Positions 1 through 9,666 are shown, numbered from the stretch's first letter. The stretch: DNA of 64,000 nucleotides from Sphaerisporangium dianthi (GCF_042654065.1 NZ_JBHSFP010000016.1:1-64000), one strand, 5' to 3'. Made by a program: numbers and translations. Notes: generated by a model from the sequence alone, not told the origin.

Positions 1-214
1 TCCACCCATGATCGGCCGCAGGAGCCGAGAACCCGATCACGACCTTGGTACCCGGCTTGTCGTTGTCAGTGCCGCCCGCGGCCGCCGCAGGGGCGGCGGC
101 GGAACTGGCAGGAGCCGCAGCGGGCTCATTACTGGTGCAGGCGCTCACGAGGGCGCCGGCACCGACGACCGCGCCGCTCACGAGGAAGCCGCGCCGGCCG
201 ACGTTCTTTTCCAT
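1..214 (-). CDS. Sugar ABC transporter substrate-binding lipoprotein (3' part outside window)
   Basis: The reading frame opens at ATG 214-212 and runs off the left edge, so about 71 N-terminal residues are visible. A good ribosome binding site (AAGGAG) lies a few bases upstream. The protein starts MEKNVGRRGFLVSG, a twin-arginine-like motif and hydrophobic stretch followed by a lipobox (LVSAC), then an Ala-rich linker and the strand KVVIGFSAPAADHGW, typical of the first strand of ribose/RbsB-type periplasmic sugar-binding proteins. It is probably the receptor of a sugar importer whose permease and ATPase genes lie to the left. The ROK regulator upstream on the same strand is a plausible controller. 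The family call rests only on the N-terminus. Confidence 0.72.
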   Translation of the reverse strand, partial: MEKNVGRRGFLVSGAVVGAGALVSACTSNEPAAAPASSAAAPAAAAGGTDNDKPGTKVVIGFSAPAADHGW

Positions 215-627
215 GATCTCTCCTTGGGGTACAGCTGATCGCGCTAGATCGGGATGCCCAGCCCCAACGCGGCCGTCGGGCCGGCCGGGCGAACCGATTC
301 GATCCCGAATACGACGGCGCCCTCGTCGCGTAGGCGCGCACGCCGGGGAAACCGCTTGACGATTCCTCGCATGACGAGGAGAGACGCCGAGTCGGGGGAT
401 GACCGCGGCACGGGGAGCCTCCGGGGTGTCAGGACGGCCGAGAGGGTGAGGGAGTCCCGTCCGCCGGCCGGGCCAGACGGCACGACCGCGACGGCGCCGA
501 AGTCGGCGGGGACGGTGCCGTCGCGGCTCTGGCCGGTGGTCGGCGAACGGGACGCTTGGTGGACGCGGAAGGGACAGGTGACGCTTCAGAGATGCGGCGG
601 GTGGTTGCTCCCTTCCGTGCCGGATTC
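215..627. other. 413-bp intergenic region between ROK gene and sugar-binding gene
   Basis: I see no convincing gene on either strand. It contains a hairpin at 486-526 suited to ending the upstream minus-strand ROK transcript, and the ribosome binding site of the sugar-binding gene near 215-228. The promoter of that gene should also lie here, but I could not pick out a confident -35/-10 pair. Confidence 0.5.
486..526 (-). terminator. Hairpin after ROK regulator gene
   Basis: Perfect 10-bp arms CCGCGACGGC (486-495) and GCCGTCGCGG (517-526) enclose a loop that can itself fold (GCCGA/TCGGC). It lies about 100 bp past the ROK stop codon. There is no U-tract, as is usual for high-GC actinobacterial terminators. 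Confidence 0.45.
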
Positions 628-1914
628 CTACGGGTGGCGGATCGCGATGGTGGTGGGGTCGGACAGCACCCGCTGGATGACGACGTTGACCGCGCCTCGC
701 GAGGCCGCGCCGAAGCCGAGGGTGGAGGCGACGAAGCCGCAGCGGTCGGCGACGACGGTCATGCCCAGCCGGTCCAGCTCCGTCTGCGCGACGGGGATGA
801 GCCGGTCGGCGAGCCGGGCGAAGTATCCGCCCAGCACGACGATCCGCGGGTTGAACAGGTTGATCAGCAGCGCGGTCCCGCGTCCGAGCCACCGGCCCAC
901 CTCGGCGATGGCCGCGTCGACCCGGGGGTCCCCCTCGGCCCGCCGCTGCTCGATCTCCGCCAGCCGCTCCTCGGGGTCGCGCACGAGCGGCCGGCCGGTT
1001 CCGTAGGCGTGGTCGGGGACGGCCATGCGCACCAGCGCCGCCAACCCCACCTTGGTCTCCCAGCAGCCGGTGCTGCCGCAGCCGCACGGTTCGCCGGACG
1101 GGTCGACCATGACGTGACCCACCTCGCCCGCGAACCCGTCCGCCCCGCTGAAAGGGCGGCCGCCGGCGATGATGCCGCAGCCGACGCCGACCTCCCCCGC
1201 GAGGTAGACCAGGTCGGATGTGCCCATGGCGACCCCGGAGGTGTACTCGGCGAGCGCGGCGAGGTTGGCGTCATTGTCGATGGTGATGGGCACGTCCGCG
1301 GAGATGCCCGCGGAGACGAGCCGGTCGACCATCGACACCCGGTACCAGCCCAGGTTGGGGGCGACGACGACGGTGCCCGTGGCGGCGTCGACGAGACCGG
1401 GGACGGCCACGGTGATCCCGGCCAGCGCGACCCCGAGCCTGTCCAGGTCCGCGACCGCCTTCCCGATCACCTGGGCGAGCTTGTCGAGCGAGCGCGCGGT
1501 TCCGGCGCTCATGGCGTCGAAGCCGATCCTCCGGTCCACGAGCACCCGGCCCGCCAGGTCGGTGGCGAACGCGGCGACGTAGTCGACGTTGACTTCCAGT
1601 CCGAGGGCGCCCACCCCCGAGCCGTCGAGCGTGAGCGCGCGGCTCGGCCGCCCGACGGAGCCCGCGCGCTGCGGCCCGATCTCCTTGAGCAGTCCCCGCG
1701 CCTGTAACTCGCCCACCAGGCTGGTGACGGTGGTCTTGTTCAGGCCGGTCTCGACGGCGACCGCCGACCGGGAGCACTGGCCGCGTTCGCTGACATGGCG
1801 CAGCACAAGGGAGAGGTTGAAACGGCGGACCGTGGTCTGGTCGGCGGAAATTCCCGCTGACCGGCCAAAATCCCTCGGCTCGACTATGCGGCCGTCGGGC
1901 TGAGCGTGCTCCAC
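628..1914 (-). CDS. ROK-family transcriptional regulator (428 aa)
   Basis: An N-terminal winged helix (about residues 28-85, with the pattern LNKTTVTSLVGELQARGLL) is followed by a sugar-kinase-like ROK domain. Visible ROK marks are IDNDAN near residue 212, GEVGH near 265 and the zinc-type CGCGSTGCWE near 275-284. The length is typical of NagC/Mlc/XylR-type regulators, which bind a sugar or sugar phosphate and usually repress uptake genes. It is transcribed toward the sugar-binding lipoprotein gene at the left edge and is divergent from a close paralogue starting at 2153, so the two share a 238-bp control region. The sugar cannot be read from the sequence. Confidence 0.92.
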   Translation of the reverse strand: MEHAQPDGRIVEPRDFGRSAGISADQTTVRRFNLSLVLRHVSERGQCSRSAVAVETGLNKTTVTSLVGELQARGLLKEIGPQRAGSVGRPSRALTLDGSGVGALGLEVNVDYVAAFATDLAGRVLVDRRIGFDAMSAGTARSLDKLAQVIGKAVADLDRLGVALAGITVAVPGLVDAATGTVVVAPNLGWYRVSMVDRLVSAGISADVPITIDNDANLAALAEYTSGVAMGTSDLVYLAGEVGVGCGIIAGGRPFSGADGFAGEVGHVMVDPSGEPCGCGSTGCWETKVGLAALVRMAVPDHAYGTGRPLVRDPEERLAEIEQRRAEGDPRVDAAIAEVGRWLGRGTALLINLFNPRIVVLGGYFARLADRLIPVAQTELDRLGMTVVADRCGFVASTLGFGAASRGAVNVVIQRVLSDPTTIAIRHP

Positions 1915-2007
1915 GGCCCTCCCTTAATTACTTCGTATGGCTCGCCGAATTAAAGGCATACATGCCCACGTGAGACAAGCGGCGAGGGACCGCAATCTAT
2001 GTAACAT

Positions 2008-2020
2008 TCACGTAACGTGA
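2008..2020. promoter_or_regulatory. Candidate operator between divergent ROK genes
   Basis: TCACGT-A-ACGTGA is a perfect inverted repeat with 6-bp arms around one base. It sits in the middle of the 1915-2152 divergent intergenic region, which is AT-richer than its surroundings. A ROK protein binding here could control both genes, but this is inference from position and symmetry only. Confidence 0.35.
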
Positions 2021-2152
2021 CGTTTCCGCTGCTGACCTGCCATGTCACCCTACGATGCCAACTCGTTATCTCGCAATGCAGTGCAAACCGGACACCTCCG
2101 TGTTACAAACCTCATTAATTGATCACGGAGATAAACGGAGGGCGGTGCCCGC

Positions 2153-3436
2153 GTGACGCAGGACCCGCGCCTTCTTCGCACGGCGAACGGCACCGCCCCG
2201 CCCACGAGCGCCACCGCTCTCCGCAGGGCCAACCTGTCATCGGTGCTGCGTCAGCTGCGCGACCATGTGTCACGTTCCAGAGCCGACATCGCCGACGCGA
2301 CCGGCCTGCACCGGGCCACGGTCTCCAACCTCGTGGCCGAGCTTCTCGAACGGCGCCTGGTGCGGGAAGTGGGCATCGAGCACGTCGGCGCGGTCGGCCG
2401 GCCCCGGCGGGCCGTGGCGCTGCACGGCGCCCACGTCGGTGCGCTGGGACTGGAGATCAACGTGGACTACATCTCGGTGCACGGCCGGGACCTGCGCGGC
2501 CATGTCCTGGTGGAGCGCCGTGTCAGCTTCGACGCGGTGGGCGGCGGGCCCGACCGTTCGCTGCGCCGGCTCGGCCTGGTCGCCCAGGAGGCCATCGAGG
2601 CGATGGAGCGCGCCGGGGCCGTACCGGCCGGCGTCGCGGTGGCGATCCCGGCCCTGGTCGACGTGGCGTGCGGCGTCGTGAAGTTCGCGCCGAACCTGGA
2701 CTGGCACGACCTGCCGCTGGCCGATCGGCTGTCCGCCGCGCTCGGCCCGCTCAGCGTGCCGGTGATGGTGGACAACGACGCCAACCTGGCGGCTCTCGCC
2801 GAGTACACCTCGGGCGTCGCCGCCGGTACGCCGCATCTGGTCTACCTCACCGGCGAGGTCGGCGTGGGCGGCGGGATCATCGTCGACGGCAGGCTGCTCC
2901 GCGGCGCGGACGGGTTCTCCGGAGAGGTCGGGCACCTGCCCGTCGACCCGGCCGGCGCCCGCTGCGGGTGCGGGCGGCACGGCTGCTGGGAGACCAAGGT
3001 GGGCTTGGCGGCGCTGGTGCGCACGGCCATGCCCGAACAGGCGTACGCGCTTCCCGGCCTGCCGGTGTCCGACCCCGAGGAACGGGCCGCGGAGATCGCC
3101 CGGAGGCTGGTCGAGGGTGACCGCGGCATGCTGGACGCGGTCGCGCAGGTCGGCCGGTGGCTCGGGCTCGGCGGCTCGATCGTGGCCAACCTCTTCAACC
3201 CGCGCGTGATCGTCGTCGGCGGCTATTTCGCCACGCTGGCCGAGTGGCTGCTGCCGCACGCCCAGGCGGAGCTGGAGCGACTCGTCGTGGCCAGCCCCGC
3301 CTCCCAGTGCCGGTTCGCCGCCTCCGACTTAGGTTTCGGCGCCGCTTCCCGCGGCGCCGCGAGCATGGTGGTCAACCACCTCATCGACGACCCGACGACG
3401 ATCATGAGTTCGTTACCCAGGCCGACGCTTCCCTGA
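2153..3436 (+). CDS. ROK-family transcriptional regulator, paralogue of the divergent gene (427 aa)
   Basis: Starts at GTG 2153, with a GGAGG element about 10 bases upstream. It has the same architecture as its divergent neighbour: winged helix at about residues 25-80 (LHRATVSNLVAELLERRLV), VDNDAN near residue 205, GEVGH near 257 and the zinc-type CGCGRHGCWE near 270. The two proteins match along their whole length, including LEINVDY and SGVAxGTxxLVYLxGEVGVGxGII, so they arose by duplication. It is followed after 123 bp by the giant ThuA/dehydrogenase gene on the same strand, its most likely target. Ligand unknown. Confidence 0.92.
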   Translation: MTQDPRLLRTANGTAPPTSATALRRANLSSVLRQLRDHVSRSRADIADATGLHRATVSNLVAELLERRLVREVGIEHVGAVGRPRRAVALHGAHVGALGLEINVDYISVHGRDLRGHVLVERRVSFDAVGGGPDRSLRRLGLVAQEAIEAMERAGAVPAGVAVAIPALVDVACGVVKFAPNLDWHDLPLADRLSAALGPLSVPVMVDNDANLAALAEYTSGVAAGTPHLVYLTGEVGVGGGIIVDGRLLRGADGFSGEVGHLPVDPAGARCGCGRHGCWETKVGLAALVRTAMPEQAYALPGLPVSDPEERAAEIARRLVEGDRGMLDAVAQVGRWLGLGGSIVANLFNPRVIVVGGYFATLAEWLLPHAQAELERLVVASPASQCRFAASDLGFGAASRGAASMVVNHLIDDPTTIMSSLPRPTLP

Positions 3437-3559
3437 CGGCCTCCCAGGACCTGGAGACGGCAACCTCCAGTCACCGCAGTATCCGTTCTCAGCAAGTGGC
3501 ACCAAGCGCGGCGGCGCGCGCCATGCCCTGACGTCCCCCCTGGTCAGGAAAGGTTTCCC

Positions 3560-6500
3560 ATGTCACCACGTTCTCGAACGTGGGCCGGACCGCTCACCGC
3601 GGTCGTGCCGGCCGACCATCTTCGCCTCCTACGAACGACGGCGGCGGCGATGGCCCTCGCCCTCGTCCTCCCCATCCTCACATTCCTGGTGGCCTCGCCG
3701 AGCGCCGCGAGCACCGCGAACACCGCGAGCGCCGTGAGCGCCGCGGACCCCGACTTCAAGGTGCTCGTCTTCTCCAAGACCACCGGATTCCGGCACGACG
3801 CGATCCCCGAGGGCATCGCGGCCGTCCAGAAGCTCGGCCAGGAGAACAACTTCGCGGTCGACACGACCGAGGACAGCACGAAGTTCACCGACGAGAACCT
3901 GGCGCAGTACCAGGCCGTCATCTTCATGTCCACCACCGGCGACCCGCTGGGCACGCAGGAGCAGAAGGACGCCTTCCAGCGCTACATCCAGGCCGGCGGC
4001 GGTTACGCCGGCGTCCACGCCGCCTCCGACAGCGGCTACAACTGGGCGTGGTACGGCAAGCTGGTGGGCGCGTACTTCAAGTCGCACCCGGCGATCCAGC
4101 AGGCCACCGTCAAGGTCGAGGACCCGGCGCACCCCTCCACCCAGGGATTGCCGACGTCGTGGACCCGCACCGACGAGTGGTACGACTACCAGGCCAACCC
4201 CCGCGGCACCGTGCACGTGCTGGCGTCGCTGGACGAGAAGTCCTACACCGGCGCCACCATGGGCATCGACCATCCGACGGTGTGGTGCCAGGACTACGAC
4301 GGCGGCCGCTCCTGGTACACCGGCCTCGGCCACACCAAGGAGAGCTACGCCGAGCCGAACTTCCTGAGCATGCTCCTCGGCGGCATCGAGACCGCCGCCG
4401 GCGCGGTGAAGGCCGACTGCTCGGCCTCGCAGAGCGGCAGCTACGACAAGGTCACCCTCGACGACAACACCTCCAACCCGATGATGCTGGACGTCGCGAA
4501 GGACGGCCGGGTCTTCTACATCGACCGGCTGGGCGACGTCAAGATCGTCAAGACCGGCGGCGGCACCGTCACGGCCGCTCACCTGAACGTCTTCACCGCC
4601 AACGAGAGCGGACTGCTCGGGCTGGCGCTGGACCCCGGGTTCGACTCCAACCACTGGCTGTACCTCTACCACTCGCCGGCGGGTGAGAACGTCGACCGGC
4701 TGAGCCGGTTCACGGTCACCGGGGACTCCCTCGACATGTCGAGCGAGAAGAAGATCCTGGACGTGCCGGTGCAGCGGGCCGAGTGCTGTCACCACGGCGG
4801 CGGCATGGTGATCGACCCCAAGACCGGCGACCTGTGGCTCGGCACCGGTGACAACAGCAACCCGTTCGCGTCGGACGGCTACGCGCCGCTCGACGAGCAG
4901 GCGGGCCGGTCCTCCTGGGACTCGCAGCGCAGCGCGGGCAACACCAACAGCCTGAGCGGCAAGCTGCTGCGGATCCACCCCGAGACGAACGGCACCTACA
5001 CCGTCCCGTCCGGCAACCTGTTCCCCGCGGGCACGGCCAAGACCAAGCCCGAGATCTACGGCATGGGCTTCCGCAACCCCTTCCGGATGGGCCTGGACCC
5101 CAAGACGGGCCGTCCCATGGTCGCCGAGTACGGCCCCGACGCGTCGTCCGCGAACGCCGCCCGGGGTCCGGAGAACACCGTCGAGTGGAACCTGATCGCC
5201 AAGCCGGGCAACTACGGCTGGCCGTACTGCATCGGCAACAACAAGCCGTACGTCGACTACAACTTCGCGACCAAGACCTCGGGGTCGGCGTTCAACTGCG
5301 ACGCGCCGGTCAACGACTCGCCCAACAACGACGGCCTGACCAACCTGCCGCCGGTGATCCCGGCGACGGTCTTCTACCACTACAACGCCGACGCGCAGAA
5401 CTTCCCCGAGCTGCGCGGCGGGGCGCCGATGGGCGGCCCGGTCTACCGGTACAACCCCGACCTGCAGTCGACCAACAAGTGGCCGGCGTACTGGGACGGC
5501 AAGGCGATCTTCGGTGAGTGGAACAACGACCAGCTGTTCTCCTTCCAGCTCAACGAGGACGTCTCCAAGCTGGTCAAGATCAACCGAATCCTCCAGTCCC
5601 TGAGCTTCAAGAAGCCCATGGACATGAAGTTCGGCCCCGACGGGGCGCTGTACCTGATCGAGTGGGGCTCCGGCTTCGGCGGGGACAACGCCGACTCGGG
5701 GGTCTACCGCGTCGACTACGCCAAGGGCACCCGGCCGCCGGTCGCCCGCGTCTCGGCCGACAAGACCGACGGCCCCGCGCCGCTGGCCGTGCAGTTCTCC
5801 AGCGAGGGTTCAAGGGACCCGGACGGCAAGGCGCTCACCTACGCGTGGGACTTCGACGCCGACGGCACCACCGACTCCACCGACCCCAACCCGTCGCACA
5901 CCTACACCACGGCGGGCAACTACAGCGCGGTCCTGACGATCACCAACACGGACGGCGTCACCGCCAAGGCCAGCGTGCCGATCGTCGCGGGCAACACCCG
6001 CCCCACGGTCACGCTCCTCCCGCCGCCGGACGGAGGGTTCTTCGAGTTCGGCGACCAGGTGAAGTACAAGGTCGCCGTCAACGACCCCGAGGACGGCACG
6101 ATCGACTGTGACGAGGTCCAGGTCCAGGCGTTCCTCGGCCACGACAGCCACTCCCACCCCCTCGACCAGCACACCGGGTGCGAGGGCGTCCTGCAGACGC
6201 TCAGCGACAACGGTCACGGAATCGACGACAACCTCTTCTACGTGATCGAGGCGACCTACGCCGACCACGGCGGCTCCGGCGGCGCGGCCAAGTCGCTCAC
6301 CGGACGGGGCCAGGTCATCCTGGAGCCCAAGCGCAAGCAGGCCGAGCACTTCACGCAGACCGGCCGGGTTCCGGACGGCAAGGGCACCGACGCCCCGGGC
6401 GTCCAGGTGGAGACCACCACCGACGCGCAGGGCGGCACCCAGAACATCGGGAACATCCAGGACGGCGACTGGTGGTCGTTCTCCCCGGTTCACCTGGGGA

Positions 6501-9421
6501 ACATCAGCGCCATCCGGCTGCGGGCCTCGTCGGCCACCGCCGGCGGGACCGTCCAGGTCCGGCTGGGCGACCCGGTGAACGGGACGCTGCTCGGCTCGGT
6601 CGACGTGCCGAGCACCGGTGGCTGGCAGACGTTCACCGACGTCACGCTGAACCTGACCGACCCTCCGGCGCAGACCGGGACGCTGTACTTCGTCGTGCGC
6701 AAGCCGGCGAGCGCGGCGAACGACGCCTTCCTGGTCAACGCCAACTGGATCGACTTCATCGGCAAGGGCGTCACGGAGAACCAGCGCCCGACGGTGACCG
6801 TTTCGGCGACCCCGAAGTCGGGCACCTCGCCGCTGAAGGTCGACTTCACCGCGACGGCCGCCGACCCCGACGGCGACGAGCCGCTCACCTACAAGTGGAA
6901 CTTCGGGGTGAACGGCGCGCCGGCGCCGACGACCGCCAACGCGAGCTACACCTACAACGCGCCGGGCACCTACACCGCGACGGTGACGGTGACCGACGCC
7001 AAGGGCGCGGTGACCACCGCCAAGGTCACGGTCAAGGTGGACGCGCCGGCCACGCAGTGCTTCACCGGCCGTTCCGACGACTTCCTCGGGACCACGCTCG
7101 ACCGGGACCGCTGGTCGGTCGTCCGGGAGAACCAGGACCTGAAGGTCGCGGACGGCAAGCTCGTGATCCCGACGTCCACCACCGACATCTACAGCACCGG
7201 CGGCAACACGACGAACATCGTCGTGCAGCCGGCGCCGTCGGGGGCCTGGACCGCCACCGCCAAGCTCACGATGAACGCCCGCGACCAGTACCAGCAGGCG
7301 GGTCTGGTCATCTACGGCAACGACGACAACTACGCCAAGATGGTGCTGCAGGCGCGGGGGAACAACTCCCACGCCAACCGCGTCTTCCAGTTCATCCGCG
7401 AGGAGAACGCCGCTCCCAACGAGGTCACGGCGAGCAACAGCGCCCAGCTCGGGGACGCCTACCCCGACACGGTGTACGTGCGGTTCGTCAGCGACGGCAC
7501 CAACATCACCGCCCACTACTCGTCGGACGGCGTCACCTTCACCGCCATGACGCAGACCAAGCCGCTCGCCGGGATGACCAACCCGAAGATCGGCCTGCTC
7601 TCGCTGGCCGGCGCCAATCACCCGGTGGTGGACGCGGCGTTCGACTGGTTCCACATCACGCCGGACGACAAGGCGACCAGGCCGGGACCGGACGACGAGT
7701 TCGACGGCACGGCCCTGGACGGCTGCCGCTGGGACGCCTCGGTGCGCCCCGACCCCGCCGCCGCGCGGGTGACCGGCGGCAACCTGGAGATCGACACCCA
7801 GACGGGAGACATCTACGGGACCGGCAACAGCAACCCGAAGAACTTCATCCTGCAGCCGGCGCCGGAGGGCGACTGGACGCTGGAGACCAAGCTCGACGCA
7901 TCGGCGATCAGCGAGCAGTACCACCAGGGTGGTCTGATCGTCTACACCGGTGACGACGACTATGTGAAGTTCGACGTGGTCGCCGACAACGCCGCGGGCT
8001 CAGCGGTCTCGCGCCGCCTCGAGCTGCGCAGCGAGGTGGGCGGCGCCGTACAGGACCCGCAGCCGCAGGTGGGCAACCTCACCAGCGGCGTGTGGTGGCT
8101 GCGCCTGGTGAAGAAGGGAGACGCCTTCAGCGGCTTCTACTCCGCCGACGGCACCACCTGGACCGAGATCGCCGCGGACACCCCGGTGCGCAACAGCGTG
8201 GTGGCGAGCGGCGGCAAGGTCGGCCTGTTCGCCTTCGGCGCGAACCAGACGGCGTCCAAGACCGTCAAGTTCGACTACTTCCACCTGTCGACGGTGGTGG
8301 AGAACAAGGACAAGACGGCGCCGGTGACCTCCGCGGCGACCGACCCGGCGCAGCCGGCGACCGGCTGGTTCACCACGCCGGCGCAGGTCACGCTGACCGC
8401 CGCCGACGAGGAGAACGGCAGCGGCCTCGACCGCACGGAGTACCGCCTCGACAGCGGTGAGTGGACGGCGTACACCGAGCCGGTCGTCGTCGCCGGCGAC
8501 GGCCCGCACACGTTCGCCTACCGCTCCGCCGACAAGGCGGGCAATGTCGAAGAGGCCAAGACCCTTGAGGTCAAGGTGGACACGACGGCGCCGACGACCA
8601 CCGCGACGTCCGCTCCGGCGAACGACGACGGCTGGCACAACGGCGCGGTGCCGATGACGCTCGCCGCGACGGACCAGGCGTCCGGCGTGGCGTCCAGCGA
8701 GTACTCGCTGGACGGTGGCGCCTGGACGCCGTACACCGCGGTCGTCGACATCGCGGGTGAGGGACAGCACGAGCTGCGGTACCGCTCGACCGACAAGGCG
8801 GGCAACGTCGAGGACGTCAAGGCCGTCACGGTCAAGATCGACACCAAGGCTCCGACCGTCATCGTCACCGGGGTCGCGAACGGCGCGCAGTACGGCGACA
8901 GCCAGGACCTGAAGATCGCGTGGCAGGCCATCGACACCGGATCCGGCCTCAAGTCGGTCACCGGCACGCTGGACGGCAACCCGATCACGTCCGGGGCCGT
9001 CGTGCCGCTCTACCCGCTGTCGCTGGCCGAGCACACGCTCACCGTCACCGCCGTCAACAAGGCCGGCAACAAGACGGCGCAGACCGTCAAGTTCACCATC
9101 GCCACCTCGACCGTGGAGATGGGCAGGCTGATCGACCGCTTCGAGAAGGAGAAGAAGATCAGCCACAAGAGCGCCGAGAAGCTGCACAAGGCGCTCTGCG
9201 AGGTCCGCAAGGCCGAGGACGGCAACGGCCACGGCCACGGTCACGGCGACAAGGGGAAGGGCAAGGACAAGAACAACGACAAGAAGATCGTCAAGGCGCT
9301 CGAGGACTTCAAGAAGGTCGTCAACGACAAGAAGGTCGTCACCGACGCGCAGGTCCGGACCACGCTCGTGCGTGACGCCGACACGCTGATCGTCCGGTAC
9401 GGCGGCACGCCGAAGAACTGA
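3560..9421 (+). CDS. Secreted multidomain ThuA / PQQ-type sugar dehydrogenase / PKD / CBM6 / FIMAH protein (1953 aa)
   Basis: ATG start with an AGGAAAGG element upstream. A signal sequence with a hydrophobic core at about residues 28-50 precedes these domains in order: ThuA-type trehalose-utilisation domain (about 66-280, KVLVFSKTTGFRHDAI, then GGYAGVHAASD); a six-bladed GSDH/PQQ-type sugar dehydrogenase propeller (about 294-720, with GLLGLALDPGF, ECCHHGGG, GMGFRNPFRM); a PKD domain (about 725-810); a CBM6-like sugar-binding domain (about 924-1070); a second PKD (1076-1164); two homologous concanavalin-like DUF1349-type domains (1168-1370, 1377-1577); two OmpL47-like repeats (1584-1764); an Ig-like domain; and a C-terminal FIMAH domain (MGRLIDRFEKEKKISHKSAE) with a Lys/Gly/His-rich insert. 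This is an exported protein for binding and oxidising sugars or polysaccharide ends. The ROK genes upstream suggest sugar-dependent expression. Substrate unknown. Confidence 0.93.
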   Translation: MSPRSRTWAGPLTAVVPADHLRLLRTTAAAMALALVLPILTFLVASPSAASTANTASAVSAADPDFKVLVFSKTTGFRHDAIPEGIAAVQKLGQENNFAVDTTEDSTKFTDENLAQYQAVIFMSTTGDPLGTQEQKDAFQRYIQAGGGYAGVHAASDSGYNWAWYGKLVGAYFKSHPAIQQATVKVEDPAHPSTQGLPTSWTRTDEWYDYQANPRGTVHVLASLDEKSYTGATMGIDHPTVWCQDYDGGRSWYTGLGHTKESYAEPNFLSMLLGGIETAAGAVKADCSASQSGSYDKVTLDDNTSNPMMLDVAKDGRVFYIDRLGDVKIVKTGGGTVTAAHLNVFTANESGLLGLALDPGFDSNHWLYLYHSPAGENVDRLSRFTVTGDSLDMSSEKKILDVPVQRAECCHHGGGMVIDPKTGDLWLGTGDNSNPFASDGYAPLDEQAGRSSWDSQRSAGNTNSLSGKLLRIHPETNGTYTVPSGNLFPAGTAKTKPEIYGMGFRNPFRMGLDPKTGRPMVAEYGPDASSANAARGPENTVEWNLIAKPGNYGWPYCIGNNKPYVDYNFATKTSGSAFNCDAPVNDSPNNDGLTNLPPVIPATVFYHYNADAQNFPELRGGAPMGGPVYRYNPDLQSTNKWPAYWDGKAIFGEWNNDQLFSFQLNEDVSKLVKINRILQSLSFKKPMDMKFGPDGALYLIEWGSGFGGDNADSGVYRVDYAKGTRPPVARVSADKTDGPAPLAVQFSSEGSRDPDGKALTYAWDFDADGTTDSTDPNPSHTYTTAGNYSAVLTITNTDGVTAKASVPIVAGNTRPTVTLLPPPDGGFFEFGDQVKYKVAVNDPEDGTIDCDEVQVQAFLGHDSHSHPLDQHTGCEGVLQTLSDNGHGIDDNLFYVIEATYADHGGSGGAAKSLTGRGQVILEPKRKQAEHFTQTGRVPDGKGTDAPGVQVETTTDAQGGTQNIGNIQDGDWWSFSPVHLGNISAIRLRASSATAGGTVQVRLGDPVNGTLLGSVDVPSTGGWQTFTDVTLNLTDPPAQTGTLYFVVRKPASAANDAFLVNANWIDFIGKGVTENQRPTVTVSATPKSGTSPLKVDFTATAADPDGDEPLTYKWNFGVNGAPAPTTANASYTYNAPGTYTATVTVTDAKGAVTTAKVTVKVDAPATQCFTGRSDDFLGTTLDRDRWSVVRENQDLKVADGKLVIPTSTTDIYSTGGNTTNIVVQPAPSGAWTATAKLTMNARDQYQQAGLVIYGNDDNYAKMVLQARGNNSHANRVFQFIREENAAPNEVTASNSAQLGDAYPDTVYVRFVSDGTNITAHYSSDGVTFTAMTQTKPLAGMTNPKIGLLSLAGANHPVVDAAFDWFHITPDDKATRPGPDDEFDGTALDGCRWDASVRPDPAAARVTGGNLEIDTQTGDIYGTGNSNPKNFILQPAPEGDWTLETKLDASAISEQYHQGGLIVYTGDDDYVKFDVVADNAAGSAVSRRLELRSEVGGAVQDPQPQVGNLTSGVWWLRLVKKGDAFSGFYSADGTTWTEIAADTPVRNSVVASGGKVGLFAFGANQTASKTVKFDYFHLSTVVENKDKTAPVTSAATDPAQPATGWFTTPAQVTLTAADEENGSGLDRTEYRLDSGEWTAYTEPVVVAGDGPHTFAYRSADKAGNVEEAKTLEVKVDTTAPTTTATSAPANDDGWHNGAVPMTLAATDQASGVASSEYSLDGGAWTPYTAVVDIAGEGQHELRYRSTDKAGNVEDVKAVTVKIDTKAPTVIVTGVANGAQYGDSQDLKIAWQAIDTGSGLKSVTGTLDGNPITSGAVVPLYPLSLAEHTLTVTAVNKAGNKTAQTVKFTIATSTVEMGRLIDRFEKEKKISHKSAEKLHKALCEVRKAEDGNGHGHGHGDKGKGKDKNNDKKIVKALEDFKKVVNDKKVVTDAQVRTTLVRDADTLIVRYGGTPKN

Positions 9422-9440
9422 TCACGAACGGGGCCGCGGC

Positions 9441-9571
9441 CCCAGGGGCGCCGGGCGACCGTAGGGAGACCCGGCACCCCTTGAACCCAGGGACGCCGGG
9501 CGACCGGAAGGAGACCCGGCGCCCCCTGCCCCCCAGGGACGCCGGGCGACCGGAAGGAGACCCGGCGCCCC
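9441..9571. repeat. Three-copy tandem repeat with stem-loops after the ThuA gene
   Basis: Three 40-bp near-identical units begin at 9441, 9486 and 9532 (period 45-46 bp), starting 20 bp after the stop codon. Each contains GCCGGG and CCCGGC arms around a 14-base loop, so each can fold into a hairpin. Three copies with only 5-6 bp between them and strong internal dyads do not look like a CRISPR array. Confidence 0.75.
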
Positions 9572-9587
9572 CGCTGGAACCCAGGGT

Positions 9588-9611
9588 GCCCCGCGACACG
9601 CGTCGCGGGGC
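9588..9611 (+). terminator. Strong hairpin, likely terminator of the ThuA gene
   Basis: Perfect 10-bp arms GCCCCGCGAC and GTCGCGGGGC around ACGC, directly after the tandem repeat units and before the next gene. Confidence 0.6.
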
Positions 9612-9666
9612 GCCCGCCCCTGTTCCAGCGGCCATCGGCACGAACCTTGCAAGCGCCCTGTAGGAG

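Noticed and set aside
9441..9571. CRISPR-like direct repeats
   Set aside because: Only three units, spacers of 5-6 bp, units contain strong self-complementarity and sit at a gene end. No cas genes.
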